Source: Alteromonas_F sp964429915
GTDB lineage: Bacteria; Pseudomonadota; Gammaproteobacteria; Enterobacterales; Alteromonadaceae
Assembly: GCA_964429915.1 (NCBI GenBank)
Contig: CAYSDZ010000006.1
Coordinates: 1 to 64,000 of the forward strand
Length of the DNA: 64,000 nucleotides
Direction of reading: 5' to 3'
The notes below the pieces were generated by a model. It saw only the letters and a program-made list of their open reading frames with translations. It ran no database searches and was not told the origin of the DNA. Position 1 is the first letter of the stretch. Each line of letters starts with the position of its first letter. Below, in pieces: positions 34,527-43,764 of the stretch. Position numbers and translations under genes: made by a program.

Positions 34527-35681
34527 CTACGCTGCGCGAACTAAAATATCACGTGCTTTTTCAAGGTCAATATCGCCATGTTCGCCAAATGCAGTTTGCC
34601 CATTGCGTTCAAGGTTATCGACAAGGCCATCAATTGCCGATGTTTCGATATTGTAGTCTGATAAGCGCGTTTTTATTTGCATCGACTCGAAAAAGCTTCG
34701 AACAGCATTAATCGTTAAATCGACCGCTTTTTCCTTATCGTCTGACTGTATGCCAAATACGCGCTCACCGAGCTGCAAGATTTTTTCTTGCTTCTTTGAG
34801 CGCTGAACAGACATAAGCGAAGGTAAAACAATGGCGAGGGTGACGGCATGATCTAAACCATGTAAAGCAGTGAGTTCATGTCCAATCATGTGTGTACCCC
34901 AATCTTGAGGTACGCCTTTGCCAATGAGCCCATTTAATGCCATGGTGGCTGACCACATTACATTGGCACGCACATCGTAATTTTCTGGCGTTGCTAATGC
35001 TTTTGGCCCTTCTTGAAGTAAGGTTTGTAGAATACCTTCTGCAAAACGGTCTTGTAGCGGTGCATTGACGGGGTACGTCAAATACTGCTCAATAACATGT
35101 ACGAACGCATCAACCACGCCGTTCGAGACTTGGCGTGGCGGCAATGAATAGGTGAACTCTGGGTCTAGAACAGCGAACACAGGCTGCACGGTTTCTGATG
35201 AAAACGCGCGTTTTTGCGACGTTTCTTTGCGATTTACCACTGCATTGCCGTTACTTTCAGACCCCGTCGCAGGCAAGGTAAGGACGGCTCCCACTGGCAA
35301 TGGATTGTTAAATGCTGCGCCTTTAACCAAGATATCCCAAGGGTCACCCTCAAAATTAACCGCAGCTGCAATAAATTTTGCGCCATCGATCACACTTCCC
35401 CCACCCACAGCGAGAATAAAATTAATGCGATTTTCGCGAGCAACATGCACGGCTTTCATAAGCGTTTCAAATTCTGGGTTTGGCTCTACGCCATGAAATT
35501 CAACCACCTCAACGTCTTGTAAAGCTTCAACGACTTTATCGTATATCCCATTGTTTTTAATTGAACCACCGCCGTACAAAAAGAGCACGTTAGCTTGTTC
35601 AGGCAAGCGTGAAGACACTTCACTTAACTGGCCTTTGCCAAATAAAATTTCGGTTTGATTTTTAAATGTAAAATTAAGCAT
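34527..35681 (-). CDS. yqhD: Iron-type alcohol dehydrogenase, YqhD-like
   Basis: A 384-residue group III metal-dependent alcohol/aldehyde reductase. The nucleotide site is in FLYGGGSIKNNG and VGGGSVIDGAKF; metal ligands are Asp and His in VDAFVHVIEQ and two His in 'GHELTALHGLDHAV'. YqhD is an NADPH-dependent reductase that scavenges short-chain aldehydes. The GGS (not GGD) loop fits NADPH preference. A 16-bp palindrome lies at 35709-35724, just upstream. Its 3' end is 4 bases from the convergent RMD1-like gene. Confidence 0.88.
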   Translation of the reverse strand: MLNFTFKNQTEILFGKGQLSEVSSRLPEQANVLFLYGGGSIKNNGIYDKVVEALQDVEVVEFHGVEPNPEFETLMKAVHVARENRINFILAVGGGSVIDGAKFIAAAVNFEGDPWDILVKGAAFNNPLPVGAVLTLPATGSESNGNAVVNRKETSQKRAFSSETVQPVFAVLDPEFTYSLPPRQVSNGVVDAFVHVIEQYLTYPVNAPLQDRFAEGILQTLLQEGPKALATPENYDVRANVMWSATMALNGLIGKGVPQDWGTHMIGHELTALHGLDHAVTLAIVLPSLMSVQRSKKQEKILQLGERVFGIQSDDKEKAVDLTINAVRSFFESMQIKTRLSDYNIETSAIDGLVDNLERNGQTAFGEHGDIDLEKARDILVRAA

Positions 35682-35708
35682 TGTTTTGCCTACCTTATTC
35701 GCATTCCA

Positions 35709-35724
35709 ACATTTATATAAATGT
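35709..35724. promoter_or_regulatory. 16-bp palindrome in the yqhD promoter region
   Basis: ACATTTATATAAATGT is a perfect palindrome 28-43 bases upstream of the yqhD start, where a repressor or activator of an aldehyde-stress gene would be expected. It includes a possible minus-10 (TATAAA) on the minus strand. Binding factor unknown. Confidence 0.4.
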
Positions 35725-35754
35725 ATGCGGTTGCTATGACGTTGTTGTTAAATG

Positions 35755-35772
35755 AACCCTATTTGTAGGGTT
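35755..35772 (-). terminator. Candidate terminator of gmk
   Basis: AACCCTA-tttg-TAGGGTT forms a 7-bp stem about 75 bases after the gmk stop. On the minus strand the hairpin is followed by CATTTAAC, a weak U-tract. It would insulate yqhD from gmk. Confidence 0.4.
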
Positions 35773-35847
35773 TCAATACCCAGCTAAGCACCGCTAAGTT
35801 CAATTAACCAAAAAACAAGTTCGTTTGAAGGTAGGTAACCGTAAGTA

Positions 35848-36480
35848 TTAATCGATATGCAAGTTTTCGAGCAATGACCGATGTTGAATTGACTGATTAC
35901 TGCTTTCACAATCACAGCTCACCACAATGCTGTAAAAGCGCTCTAAGGTGAGTTTGAAATCGTCATTGATGAGTAAAAAGTCGAACTCATCGTAATGCGA
36001 CATCTCTGACACGGCTTGCTGCATACGTTTGTCTATGACATCAGTGGAGTCTTGGCCTCGACCTGTTAACCGAGCTTTAAGCGTTGCAAGTGAAGGCGGT
36101 AAAATAAAAATACTTTTTGCTGAAGGCAAATGCTGCTTAACTTGTCTGGCACCTTGCCAGTCAATGTCTAAAAACACATCGACGCCTTCTTGCAAACAGG
36201 CATCGATGGCGACTTTCGATGTACCATAATAATTGCCAAATACTTCGGCCCATTCGAAAAACACATTGTCATTGATCAGTTTCTCAAATTCCTCGCGGCT
36301 AACAAAGTGATAGTGTTCACCATTATTTTCACCGGGTCTTGGATTTCTTGTGGTATGCGATACCGACACCTGCATTTTATGCTCTTTCGAAGGGTAAGTG
36401 TCTAACAGAGCTTTAATTAAACTAGACTTCCCAGCACCCGACGGTGCTGACAATATAAACAGGTTTCCTAATCGCGACAT
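35848..36480 (-). CDS. gmk: Guanylate kinase
   Basis: Phosphorylates GMP to GDP. The P-loop is SAPSGAGKSSL (about 11-21), the GMP site is 'SVSHTTRNPRPGENNGEHYHF', and 'DIDWQGARQVKQ' is the lid / Walker-B block. The 210-residue length is normal. It is divergent from the esterase gene with almost no promoter space (90 bases to the preferred start). In most relatives it directly precedes rpoZ; here it does not. Confidence 0.97.
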   Translation of the reverse strand: MSRLGNLFILSAPSGAGKSSLIKALLDTYPSKEHKMQVSVSHTTRNPRPGENNGEHYHFVSREEFEKLINDNVFFEWAEVFGNYYGTSKVAIDACLQEGVDVFLDIDWQGARQVKQHLPSAKSIFILPPSLATLKARLTGRGQDSTDVIDKRMQQAVSEMSHYDEFDFLLINDDFKLTLERFYSIVVSCDCESSNQSIQHRSLLENLHID

Positions 36481-36570
36481 GATTTATTGAAGTATGTAGA
36501 TTCAAAGATGATATTGTTGACAGATAATAGCATAATGCCAAGCAAATTAAGTGAATTCGGTTTTGTCTTT

Positions 36571-37257
36571 ATGTCTCTTGCAACCCCTCAACTTCAATTT
36601 GTTGACGTTCCAGCGCCTTCAACCCATTCTGCCACCGTAATTTGGTTACATGGCTTGGGTGATTCTGGAAACGGATTTGCACCCATTGTTCCTGAGCTAA
36701 AGTTACCTGCCCAGCATGGTGTTCGATTTATTTTTCCACATGCACCTGAACGCCCCGTTACCATTAACGGAGGTATGAGAATGCGCGCATGGTACGACAT
36801 CACAACAATGGACTTTAATCATCGCGCCGACCGAGCGGGGGTGGAAGAATCAAGCGTTCTTGTAAACCAACTTATCGACGCTGAAATCGCTTCGGGTATT
36901 GCCCCAGAAAACATCATTGTGGCAGGGTTTTCACAAGGTGGCGTGATTGCTTTACACCTTGCTACGCGCAGTCAGCACCCATTTGCTGGAGTGATGGCAC
37001 TCTCTACCTACATGTGTGAACCGCACACACTCGGTCAAGAAGCTAGCCCTAGCAATCGCCTAACGCCTTTCTTTTTTGGGCATGGTCAGTTTGACGACGT
37101 GGTGCCGCTTGTAATGGGTGAAGCGGCAAAGAAAACCTTAGAAGAAAATGGTTTTAACGCGTCGTTTCACACTTACGGTATGCAGCACAGCGTATGCTTG
37201 GAAGAGCTAAACGATATAAGACACTTTATTATCCAACACCTAAAACTTGAAGCCTAA
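36571..37257 (+). CDS. Carboxylesterase, alpha/beta-hydrolase (YpfH/EstB-like)
   Basis: A 228-residue serine hydrolase. The oxyanion strand is WLHGLGDSGNGF (about 27-38), the nucleophile elbow is GFSQGG (Ser about 121), and the acid and base are Asp in 'GQFDDVVP' and His in 'YGMQHSV'. This is the phospholipase/carboxylesterase family that hydrolyses short acyl esters. I take ATG 36571; an upstream ATG at 36535 is possible, and neither has a strong ribosome-binding site. It starts the run into hemC, 4 bases away. Confidence 0.85.
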   Translation: MSLATPQLQFVDVPAPSTHSATVIWLHGLGDSGNGFAPIVPELKLPAQHGVRFIFPHAPERPVTINGGMRMRAWYDITTMDFNHRADRAGVEESSVLVNQLIDAEIASGIAPENIIVAGFSQGGVIALHLATRSQHPFAGVMALSTYMCEPHTLGQEASPSNRLTPFFFGHGQFDDVVPLVMGEAAKKTLEENGFNASFHTYGMQHSVCLEELNDIRHFIIQHLKLEA

Positions 37258-37261
37258 GCAA

Positions 37262-38209
37262 ATGACAAGCCCCCTCTTTTCTAGACCCCTTCGTATTGCC
37301 ACCCGTAAAAGTGCCCTTGCATTATGGCAAGCTGAGTACGTAAAAAGCGCACTTGAATCGGCTCATTCAGGCCTTAATGTCGAACTTGTACCAATGAGCA
37401 CACAAGGCGACAAAATATTAGATACCCCTTTAGCAAAAATTGGTGGCAAAGGATTGTTTATTAAGGAATTAGAAATTGCCATGCAAGAGGGAAGGGCTGA
37501 CATGGCCGTTCACTCTATGAAAGATGTGCCTATGGCCTTTCCAGAGGGCTTTGGACTTTATGCTATTTGTGAACGAGACAATCCTTATGACGCCTTTGTT
37601 TCCAACAAAGTCGCAGCATTCGCTGATTTGCCCGAAGGTGCGGTCGTCGGTTCATCCAGTTTGCGCCGGCAATGCCAATTGCGCCGAGTCCGTCCCGACA
37701 TCCAAATAAAAGATTTGCGAGGAAACGTAAACACCCGTTTAGCAAAACTGGATGACGGTCAGTATGACGCCATTATACTTGCTGCGGCTGGCTTACGCAG
37801 GCTAAACATGCATGATCGCATTCAACAAACGCTTACTAGCGAGATTAGCTTACCTGCTGTGGGCCAAGGTGCGGTTGGTATAGAGTGCAGAAATGATGAT
37901 AAAGAATTGCATGCCCTATTGGCACCTTTGAACCATAAAGATACCGCGCAATGTGTGCTGGCTGAAAGAGCGATGAATGCCAAGCTGGAAGGCGGCTGTC
38001 AGGTTCCAATTGCCGGTTTTGCTACGCTTACGTCTTCGTCTGACGCCACTCCCCTACTTCATCTTGTAGGTCGAGTGGGCAAACCAGACGGTTCTTTGCT
38101 GCTAGAGGCCGAGGCATCAGGCAATGACCCACATCTGCTAGGTAAACAAGTTGCCGACCAGTTACTCTCACAAGGCGCTAAAAGTATCTTGGCCGCGCTC
38201 AGTCATTAA
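37262..38209 (+). CDS. hemC: Porphobilinogen deaminase
   Basis: Assembles hydroxymethylbilane from four porphobilinogens in heme synthesis. Motifs are 'RIATRKSALALWQA', 'KGLFIKELE', 'AVHSMKDVP', 'GSSSLRRQCQL', 'LRGNVNTRL', and the dipyrromethane-cofactor Cys in EGGCQVPIAG (about residue 244). ATG 37262 gives 315 residues, close to E. coli HemC. The preceding in-frame TTG is unlikely. It is first of the hemCDXY block. Confidence 0.97.
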   Translation: MTSPLFSRPLRIATRKSALALWQAEYVKSALESAHSGLNVELVPMSTQGDKILDTPLAKIGGKGLFIKELEIAMQEGRADMAVHSMKDVPMAFPEGFGLYAICERDNPYDAFVSNKVAAFADLPEGAVVGSSSLRRQCQLRRVRPDIQIKDLRGNVNTRLAKLDDGQYDAIILAAAGLRRLNMHDRIQQTLTSEISLPAVGQGAVGIECRNDDKELHALLAPLNHKDTAQCVLAERAMNAKLEGGCQVPIAGFATLTSSSDATPLLHLVGRVGKPDGSLLLEAEASGNDPHLLGKQVADQLLSQGAKSILAALSH

Positions 38210-38222
38210 GGTTAAAAAGCCC

Positions 38223-38948
38223 ATGCTAGCGATTGTTAAGCCGCTCCCCAAAATTACGCAAAGTGTGCAATTTTTCGAGCAACATAACATCGCAACTGTG
38301 GGTATTGCACCCATTGATATTCGGTCTAATCAAGACCAGTGTCGTAAGTTAGAGCAAGCAATAAGCTCAGGTCTCCTTCACACATCCACCTGCATTGTAA
38401 CAAGTACAGAGGCTGCAAAACGGCTTGTTGCTATGCGACAAAAAAAGATGTCTCTATTTCATTCGGTTCTGTGCGTCGGGGAGAGTTGCGCGGCTATACT
38501 TGCTCCTTTTTTTCAATCGGTACATTATCCTGTTGTTCAAACCTCAGAAGGTTTGGTTGCTGAACTGTTACCCAAAATAAAAGGCTCAGTTACCCTGATT
38601 AAAGGGCAAGGCGGAAGACAGGTAATTCAAACCTTTCTGCAACAACACCGTATTCATTACACGGAATATAATGTATATCAACGCATTGAATTACTTCCGC
38701 CATTTACCACCTCTATCCTGAATTGGTCAAAGGCTGATATGATTGTGGTAACAAGTGCAAGTTTACTCACTCATTTGTTGAGCGCTTACGCTGAAGAAAA
38801 TCTAAGAACAAAGCCTTTAATTGTGCCTAGTGAGCGAGTAAAGCAAGTAGCGATCGCCAATGAATGTGAAACAATTTACACGAGTGATGGTGCTACTGAC
38901 AAACATCTATTAGGATGTATTAAGGCGTTGCTAAGAGGTCATACATGA
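38223..38948 (+). CDS. hemD: Uroporphyrinogen-III synthase
   Basis: A 241-residue enzyme that closes hydroxymethylbilane to uroporphyrinogen III with inversion of ring D. The family is poorly conserved; the bilobal pattern and blocks such as 'VTSTEAAKRL', 'VTLIKGQGGRQ', 'VVTSASLLTHLL' fit. ATG 38223 is used, 13 bases after hemC. Its stop overlaps hemX by four bases. Confidence 0.9.
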   Translation: MLAIVKPLPKITQSVQFFEQHNIATVGIAPIDIRSNQDQCRKLEQAISSGLLHTSTCIVTSTEAAKRLVAMRQKKMSLFHSVLCVGESCAAILAPFFQSVHYPVVQTSEGLVAELLPKIKGSVTLIKGQGGRQVIQTFLQQHRIHYTEYNVYQRIELLPPFTTSILNWSKADMIVVTSASLLTHLLSAYAEENLRTKPLIVPSERVKQVAIANECETIYTSDGATDKHLLGCIKALLRGHT

Positions 38949-40075
38949 CAAAAAAAGAGCTTGAGTCTCCGAAAAATAAAATAGAAAGCGAACAAGCGAG
39001 CGAAACAAAGCAGAATACAAGTAATCACTCAACACTCTTGTGGTGTGCCATTGGCGTCATGTTTATTGTTGTTTGTTTATTCGGAAGTACCGCTTTTTGG
39101 TTTTACCAACAACACTACCAGCCCTTACTTCAAACAGTACAGAATCAACAGTCGGTTAGCAGTGAGCTTGCTCTTGTTGCTAGCCATCAGCAGCAACAAG
39201 ACCTTAAGCTTTCACAACAACAGCAATCACACCGCCAGATCCTCGCGTCAGTCGAAGAATTGCAAGGCGCATTGTCTGTTCAAGAAGTTCAGCTTAGCTC
39301 ACTAAATACCGATTTAGCCAACATGAACGGTACGAGAGCATCAGACTGGCTCATCGCAGAAGCTGATTACCTTACCCGAATGGCAGGCCGAAAAATTTGG
39401 CTGGAAGACGATACGCAGACCGCTATTTTATTGTTAAAAGAAGCCGATTTACGTTTGGAAGAGGTGGGCGATCCCGCTTTGATCCCAGCTCGAAAAGCGA
39501 TTGCCTCCGATGTCCTTTCGATTAAGCAAGCGTCAAACAATAACACTCTATCAATCGCATTAACGTTAAACAGTATTATTGAACAAATTGATACGCTGCC
39601 ATTGAATTCAGTATCACTTCCAGTAAAAGAATACTCAGAGAACAAACAAGTGACTAACAATGTAGAAGATTGGAAAGATAATCTTCTCAGCGTTTTTGAC
39701 TCTCTCGCAGACGATTTGTTCAGGTATGAAAAATTAGGCAGCGATATTCAACCTTTTTTAACACACGAGCAGCAATATATCGTTAAAGAGAGACTCAGGC
39801 TCGCATTGCTGCAAGCGCAAAATTATATAATCCAACGAAGAATATCTGAATATAAAGTGTCTTTGAACGTAGCTATTTCACTGATTGAGCAGCATTTTGC
39901 AGTTGAGACTCCAAGAATTGTTGAAATAATTAAAATACTTAATACAGAAAAACAGAAAAACATTGAAAGTTCGTCACCTACAGAGTTAGCAAGCACCAAA
40001 ATAATGAAGAATATTACATCCAATAGGATTCAAAAAGGTGACGCATCAAATGTCGATTTAGACGGCGAATATTAA
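38945..40075 (+). CDS. hemX: HemX, membrane-anchored heme-pathway protein
   Basis: A 376-residue single-span inner-membrane protein. A charged cytoplasmic head (1-30), a membrane segment (about 33-55), a Gln-rich coiled coil (about 60-110) and a helical domain beginning 'DWLIAEADYLTRMAGRKIWLE' match HemX. It has been called an uroporphyrin methyltransferase from its name only; it lacks the SAM site and probably scaffolds heme enzymes. ATGA overlap with hemD; one-base overlap with hemY. Confidence 0.9.
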   Translation: MTKKELESPKNKIESEQASETKQNTSNHSTLLWCAIGVMFIVVCLFGSTAFWFYQQHYQPLLQTVQNQQSVSSELALVASHQQQQDLKLSQQQQSHRQILASVEELQGALSVQEVQLSSLNTDLANMNGTRASDWLIAEADYLTRMAGRKIWLEDDTQTAILLLKEADLRLEEVGDPALIPARKAIASDVLSIKQASNNNTLSIALTLNSIIEQIDTLPLNSVSLPVKEYSENKQVTNNVEDWKDNLLSVFDSLADDLFRYEKLGSDIQPFLTHEQQYIVKERLRLALLQAQNYIIQRRISEYKVSLNVAISLIEQHFAVETPRIVEIIKILNTEKQKNIESSSPTELASTKIMKNITSNRIQKGDASNVDLDGEY

Positions 40076-41250
40076 TGAAGACGGCCATTAAATATACGTT
40101 AATCATAATACTTGGACTTTGTGTAATTGCTACTACTGAGCAATTTGTTGGGCGTGACCACTATCTGGTTATTGCGTTTGGAACTCACTTTGTTCAGTTT
40201 CGTGTGGTTACATTAATCGTTGGCTTGTTGCTTTGCTTTTTAGTTTTTTATGTTTGTATAAGGATTTTTTCAAAAAGCTTTGCTTTTTCAAAGTCTTTAA
40301 GAAGACTAATGAAAGGAGGGCATTATAAAAAGCAATCTAAGTTTTTCTACAACGGCCTGTTTGCCCTTGCATTAGGCAACAATGAAAAAGCTAAAGCTGC
40401 GATGGAAAAAGTGACTAGCGACGATTTTCATGGCTTTCATTACATTGCACTGGGGCAGCTTGCACTTCAAGAAGGTAAATTTGACCTTGCCATGATGTGG
40501 TTTGATAAGGCTAAACAACATCGCGACCCTGCCTGTGTAAACTGTGCTGTACTTTTGAGCGCGCAAACTTTGCTTCAGCAAAACGAACCGCAAGACGCAC
40601 TTAAAATATTAGATAGCGTAGATAATCAAAAAGATGCTGACCTTATCAAACTCCGCGCACAAGTCATGGCAAAAACGAACCAGTGGCAAGCCTTAGAAAA
40701 TGAGTTGCCTAAATGGAAAAAATTATTGGGTGACGACGTCGAGCAATTTAATTCACGCATAGCGACGAACAAGTTTGCGGAGATTGCAAGCAAAGAAGGG
40801 GCAAACCAGCTCAAAGCGCATTGGCAAACACTCGGGCGGCAACAAAGAAATGACGATGATTATCGGGCAGCCTATTTACAAGAATTATTACACCAAGGTA
40901 TGCATGTTGATGCTTTAAATCATCTCGTGGACTGGTATAAAAAGAAACCGGTTTCCCTTCGATATATTAATGTGATTAAACAAATACAAGTCGCTCAACC
41001 TGCTTCACTTATTCAGACCTTGGAAAATAGCATCAAAGCCTTTCCACAAGAGGCTTGTTACTATGCAGCGTTGGGGCATGTTGCCTATCGATCAGGCGAT
41101 TATTCATTGAGTAAAAAAGCCTTAATGAAGGCGGTGGAGTTGAACAAAACAGAAGCAGAGCTTTTGTTGCTTGCTCAATTGTTCGAAACAACGGGCGACT
41201 ATCAGCAAGCTATACAGGCCATGAGAAACATTCATGCGCTTAGACACTGA
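40075..41250 (+). CDS. hemY: HemY, TPR membrane protein
   Basis: A 391-residue protein with two N-terminal membrane segments (about 8-27 and 42-64) and a tetratricopeptide region to the C-terminus ('YYAALGHVAYRSGDYSLSKKALMKAVELN'). It belongs to the proteobacterial HemY family, distinct from Bacillus HemY oxidase, and is linked to late heme synthesis, probably as an adaptor. The start codon is one base inside the hemX stop (TAATG). The 3' end overlaps the cyclase gene by 17 bases. Confidence 0.93.
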   Translation: MKTAIKYTLIIILGLCVIATTEQFVGRDHYLVIAFGTHFVQFRVVTLIVGLLLCFLVFYVCIRIFSKSFAFSKSLRRLMKGGHYKKQSKFFYNGLFALALGNNEKAKAAMEKVTSDDFHGFHYIALGQLALQEGKFDLAMMWFDKAKQHRDPACVNCAVLLSAQTLLQQNEPQDALKILDSVDNQKDADLIKLRAQVMAKTNQWQALENELPKWKKLLGDDVEQFNSRIATNKFAEIASKEGANQLKAHWQTLGRQQRNDDDYRAAYLQELLHQGMHVDALNHLVDWYKKKPVSLRYINVIKQIQVAQPASLIQTLENSIKAFPQEACYYAALGHVAYRSGDYSLSKKALMKAVELNKTEAELLLLAQLFETTGDYQQAIQAMRNIHALRH

Positions 41251-43210
41251 TAAAAAGCCAAGCAATCAAACCTTAGCGATAAGGCTTATTCGTGTATTGC
41301 GCTACAACAAAGCGCGTATCGAGCGCACAATTAGTTTGCTGCCCGACAAACACAAGCCACTTTTTCATGCTATTCCGTATTTGCTACATGTGAATCACGA
41401 ATCGTTACCGGGCTTCGTCGATCACCCCGACACACCGCATGGCTTAGGTAACTATACCTTAAGACCGGACGTCGCAAGGGCTTTGATGTTTGCCTTTCCC
41501 TTTATTTCCGATGTTCACCAATTTGCGAAGAAAAGCTGGCCAAAACGTAGGTTCATTGATTCGATGTTATTGATGGGAAGTGTCGGCACTATTGCACAGG
41601 ACGAACATTCTGACTTTGATTACTGGGTGTGTTTAGACAGTAAAAATATCGGTGAGCACGGTATACAACTCTTACAGCAAAAATTGAGTAAAATCGAACA
41701 GTGGGCCTTGGACAAGCACAAACTCGAAGTACATTTTTTTATTTCCGACATCGACAAAGTTAAAGCGAACGATTTTGGTGTTGCCGACGGCGAAAGTGCG
41801 GGTTCAGCTCAAGCCTTATTTTTAAAATCAGAGTTCTATACCACCAACATTGTGGTATCGGGAAAAGCGCCTTTTTGGTGGCTTACGCCAAATCATACAA
41901 CTAACGAACAGTATGACGCGCTCTTCAAAACGCTTAAAAAAGGCCGTTCTCCAGACCCAGATTGGGTAATGGATTTAGGTAACTTAGAGAAAATGGACCC
42001 GAGTGAGTTGTTCGGTGCAGCTATTTGGCAGTTAAGCAAAGCGATGGATAGCCCGTTTAAGTCTGTATTGAAAATGGCCAAACTAGAGGTGTTTTTAGAA
42101 GGCATTGATAGCCATCAACCGCTATGTAATGAGCTGAAATATCGCGTTCATCAAACTAACGAGGCATCTAGTCAAGTAGAGCCCATTGACCCCTACGCCT
42201 TGATGTTCGATCAACTGATCAATCACTACACGCTTGAAGAAAAGCCGAGCATTGTCAGGTTGTTACAAGAGTGTTTGTATATTAAAAGTCATCCACAACT
42301 AAGCGTGAAGCTTCCGCAAGGGGGGCGTACTTTTAAGCATCAAATTATGTCGCTGTATGTCACTCGCTGGGGCTGGAGTGAAGAGAAAATACGCGAATTA
42401 GATCATATTGAATCATGGACCTTTACTCAAAACGTTGCGCTAAGTAAGCGTATTCATAGTTTTCTTATTCAGTGTTATCGACGCATGTCCGCTAAGTTTC
42501 GCAACTTAAATCATTCAGTCAGTAAACAAGACATGACCGTATTGGGTCGACGCTTAGAAGCCTTTTATGCCAAGAAACCGCATAAAATTGAGTTCTTGCG
42601 CAGCGGATTTGGCGAAGAATTATATTGCCCTGTGGCAACTATTCGTTCAAGGCGCACAAAAGAGGGTCAACGACTTTGGACCTTGTATTCAGGTGATTTA
42701 CTGACCGCCCCAGACAATGAAGCAAAACCCTACAAAGTACGTACCGATGAAACAACAGCCCACTTAATTACGTGGTGTGTGGTAAACAAAATTATCGATA
42801 AAAACACCAAAATATTGCTGGATTACGATTCAGACCCTGTCACAGAAACCGATTTACAACGTTTAACTCGGACTGCGGTTCAGTTATTCAAACCTGTTAA
42901 AGTTAACGCCATACCTCGCGAACAGCTTTTAGCAAAAAGTGTTATTACCTCCTGCCTTGTCGTGCTGAATTTAGAGTCTTCGCGCTTAAAAGCGTATCCC
43001 GATGAAATAACTACGATTTACGCCACATCATGGGGCGAGCGCTATATTGAGTTTGGAAAAGCAGCATTTGATAAGGTAGCGGAGACGATTCAAAACCAAG
43101 AGGCGATAGCAAAACGATACTTAGTGTCACCTGAATACAGCCACCAGTCTCGTCTAGAGTCAGATTTTATATCAGCTTCGCCTATCAGTTTTGACACTAC
43201 ATTAGATTAA
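41234..43210 (+). CDS. cyaA: Class I adenylate cyclase, short form
   Basis: A 658-residue class I (CyaA) adenylate cyclase. The nucleotidyl-transferase site is LMGSVGTIAQ (about 114-122) followed by D127-F-D129-Y. Later blocks 'FGAAIWQLSKAMDSPFKSVLK' and 'DPYALMFDQL' also match E. coli CyaA. It lacks roughly the last 190 residues of the 848-residue E. coli enzyme, the part that mediates glucose control. In enterics cyaA diverges from hemC; here it runs on from hemY with a 17-base overlap. It may be the only cyclase or a paralogue of a full-length one elsewhere. Confidence 0.85.
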   Translation: MRLDTDKKPSNQTLAIRLIRVLRYNKARIERTISLLPDKHKPLFHAIPYLLHVNHESLPGFVDHPDTPHGLGNYTLRPDVARALMFAFPFISDVHQFAKKSWPKRRFIDSMLLMGSVGTIAQDEHSDFDYWVCLDSKNIGEHGIQLLQQKLSKIEQWALDKHKLEVHFFISDIDKVKANDFGVADGESAGSAQALFLKSEFYTTNIVVSGKAPFWWLTPNHTTNEQYDALFKTLKKGRSPDPDWVMDLGNLEKMDPSELFGAAIWQLSKAMDSPFKSVLKMAKLEVFLEGIDSHQPLCNELKYRVHQTNEASSQVEPIDPYALMFDQLINHYTLEEKPSIVRLLQECLYIKSHPQLSVKLPQGGRTFKHQIMSLYVTRWGWSEEKIRELDHIESWTFTQNVALSKRIHSFLIQCYRRMSAKFRNLNHSVSKQDMTVLGRRLEAFYAKKPHKIEFLRSGFGEELYCPVATIRSRRTKEGQRLWTLYSGDLLTAPDNEAKPYKVRTDETTAHLITWCVVNKIIDKNTKILLDYDSDPVTETDLQRLTRTAVQLFKPVKVNAIPREQLLAKSVITSCLVVLNLESSRLKAYPDEITTIYATSWGERYIEFGKAAFDKVAETIQNQEAIAKRYLVSPEYSHQSRLESDFISASPISFDTTLD

Positions 43211-43308
43211 TAGCAAAATACCAGTGCTAGAAACCCGCATGCAGTTAGCTGCCACCCACCTTGGTGCTGCTGTTTCAACATTAAATCGTGTTGTTAAGGG
43301 TAAAAGAC

Positions 43309-43669
43309 TTAGGGCATCATAACTTTATCAATAATGTGAATGACGCCATTACTGGTAGTGATGTCAGTTTTTAGTACTTTAGCATTGTCGACCATAACTG
43401 TAGACCCACTGACTTTAATTTCAATGTCATTGCTTTGAACGGTTGTTGCGTCAGACAAATTAACTACATCGCTCGCCATCACTTTTCAATGTCCGCACCA
43501 AATCGGCCGCTTTAACTGCCGAAACCAATGTAGCAAAGTCAGGTGTGTTTGCTGCCGTATCTACAATATCTTTTTTATAACTGTGATCACTGCCATGATT
43601 ACCTGCGAAAACGGCTGCTGAAGCTAGGGTGGCGAAGGAAAAAATAAGAACTTTAAGCTTGTTAAACAT
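43309..43669 (-). pseudogene. Fasciclin (FAS1) gene with internal deletion and frameshift
   Basis: The 5' part (43669-43460) encodes a signal peptide (about 1-22) and the opening of a FAS1 domain ('DIVDTAANTPDFATLVSAVKAADLV', 'TLKSDG'), then runs out of frame to a stop. The next frame (from 43479) carries the end of the same domain: 'VMASDVVNLSDATTVQ' and 'TSNGVIHIIDKVMMP'. The central 40-50 residues expected for FAS1 are missing. The join at 43476-43486 reads AAAAGTGATGG, which would encode both the K-S-D-G and the K-V-M sequences flanking the gap. That fits deletion between short direct repeats. Confidence 0.85.
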
Positions 43670-43764
43670 TTCAACTCTCCAAACAAACAGGCGATATTGC
43701 CTGTCATTTGGTACATTTTCTTCTCAGATTTAGTTGATTAAAGTTTTGTAATTTTACCCAAGAA

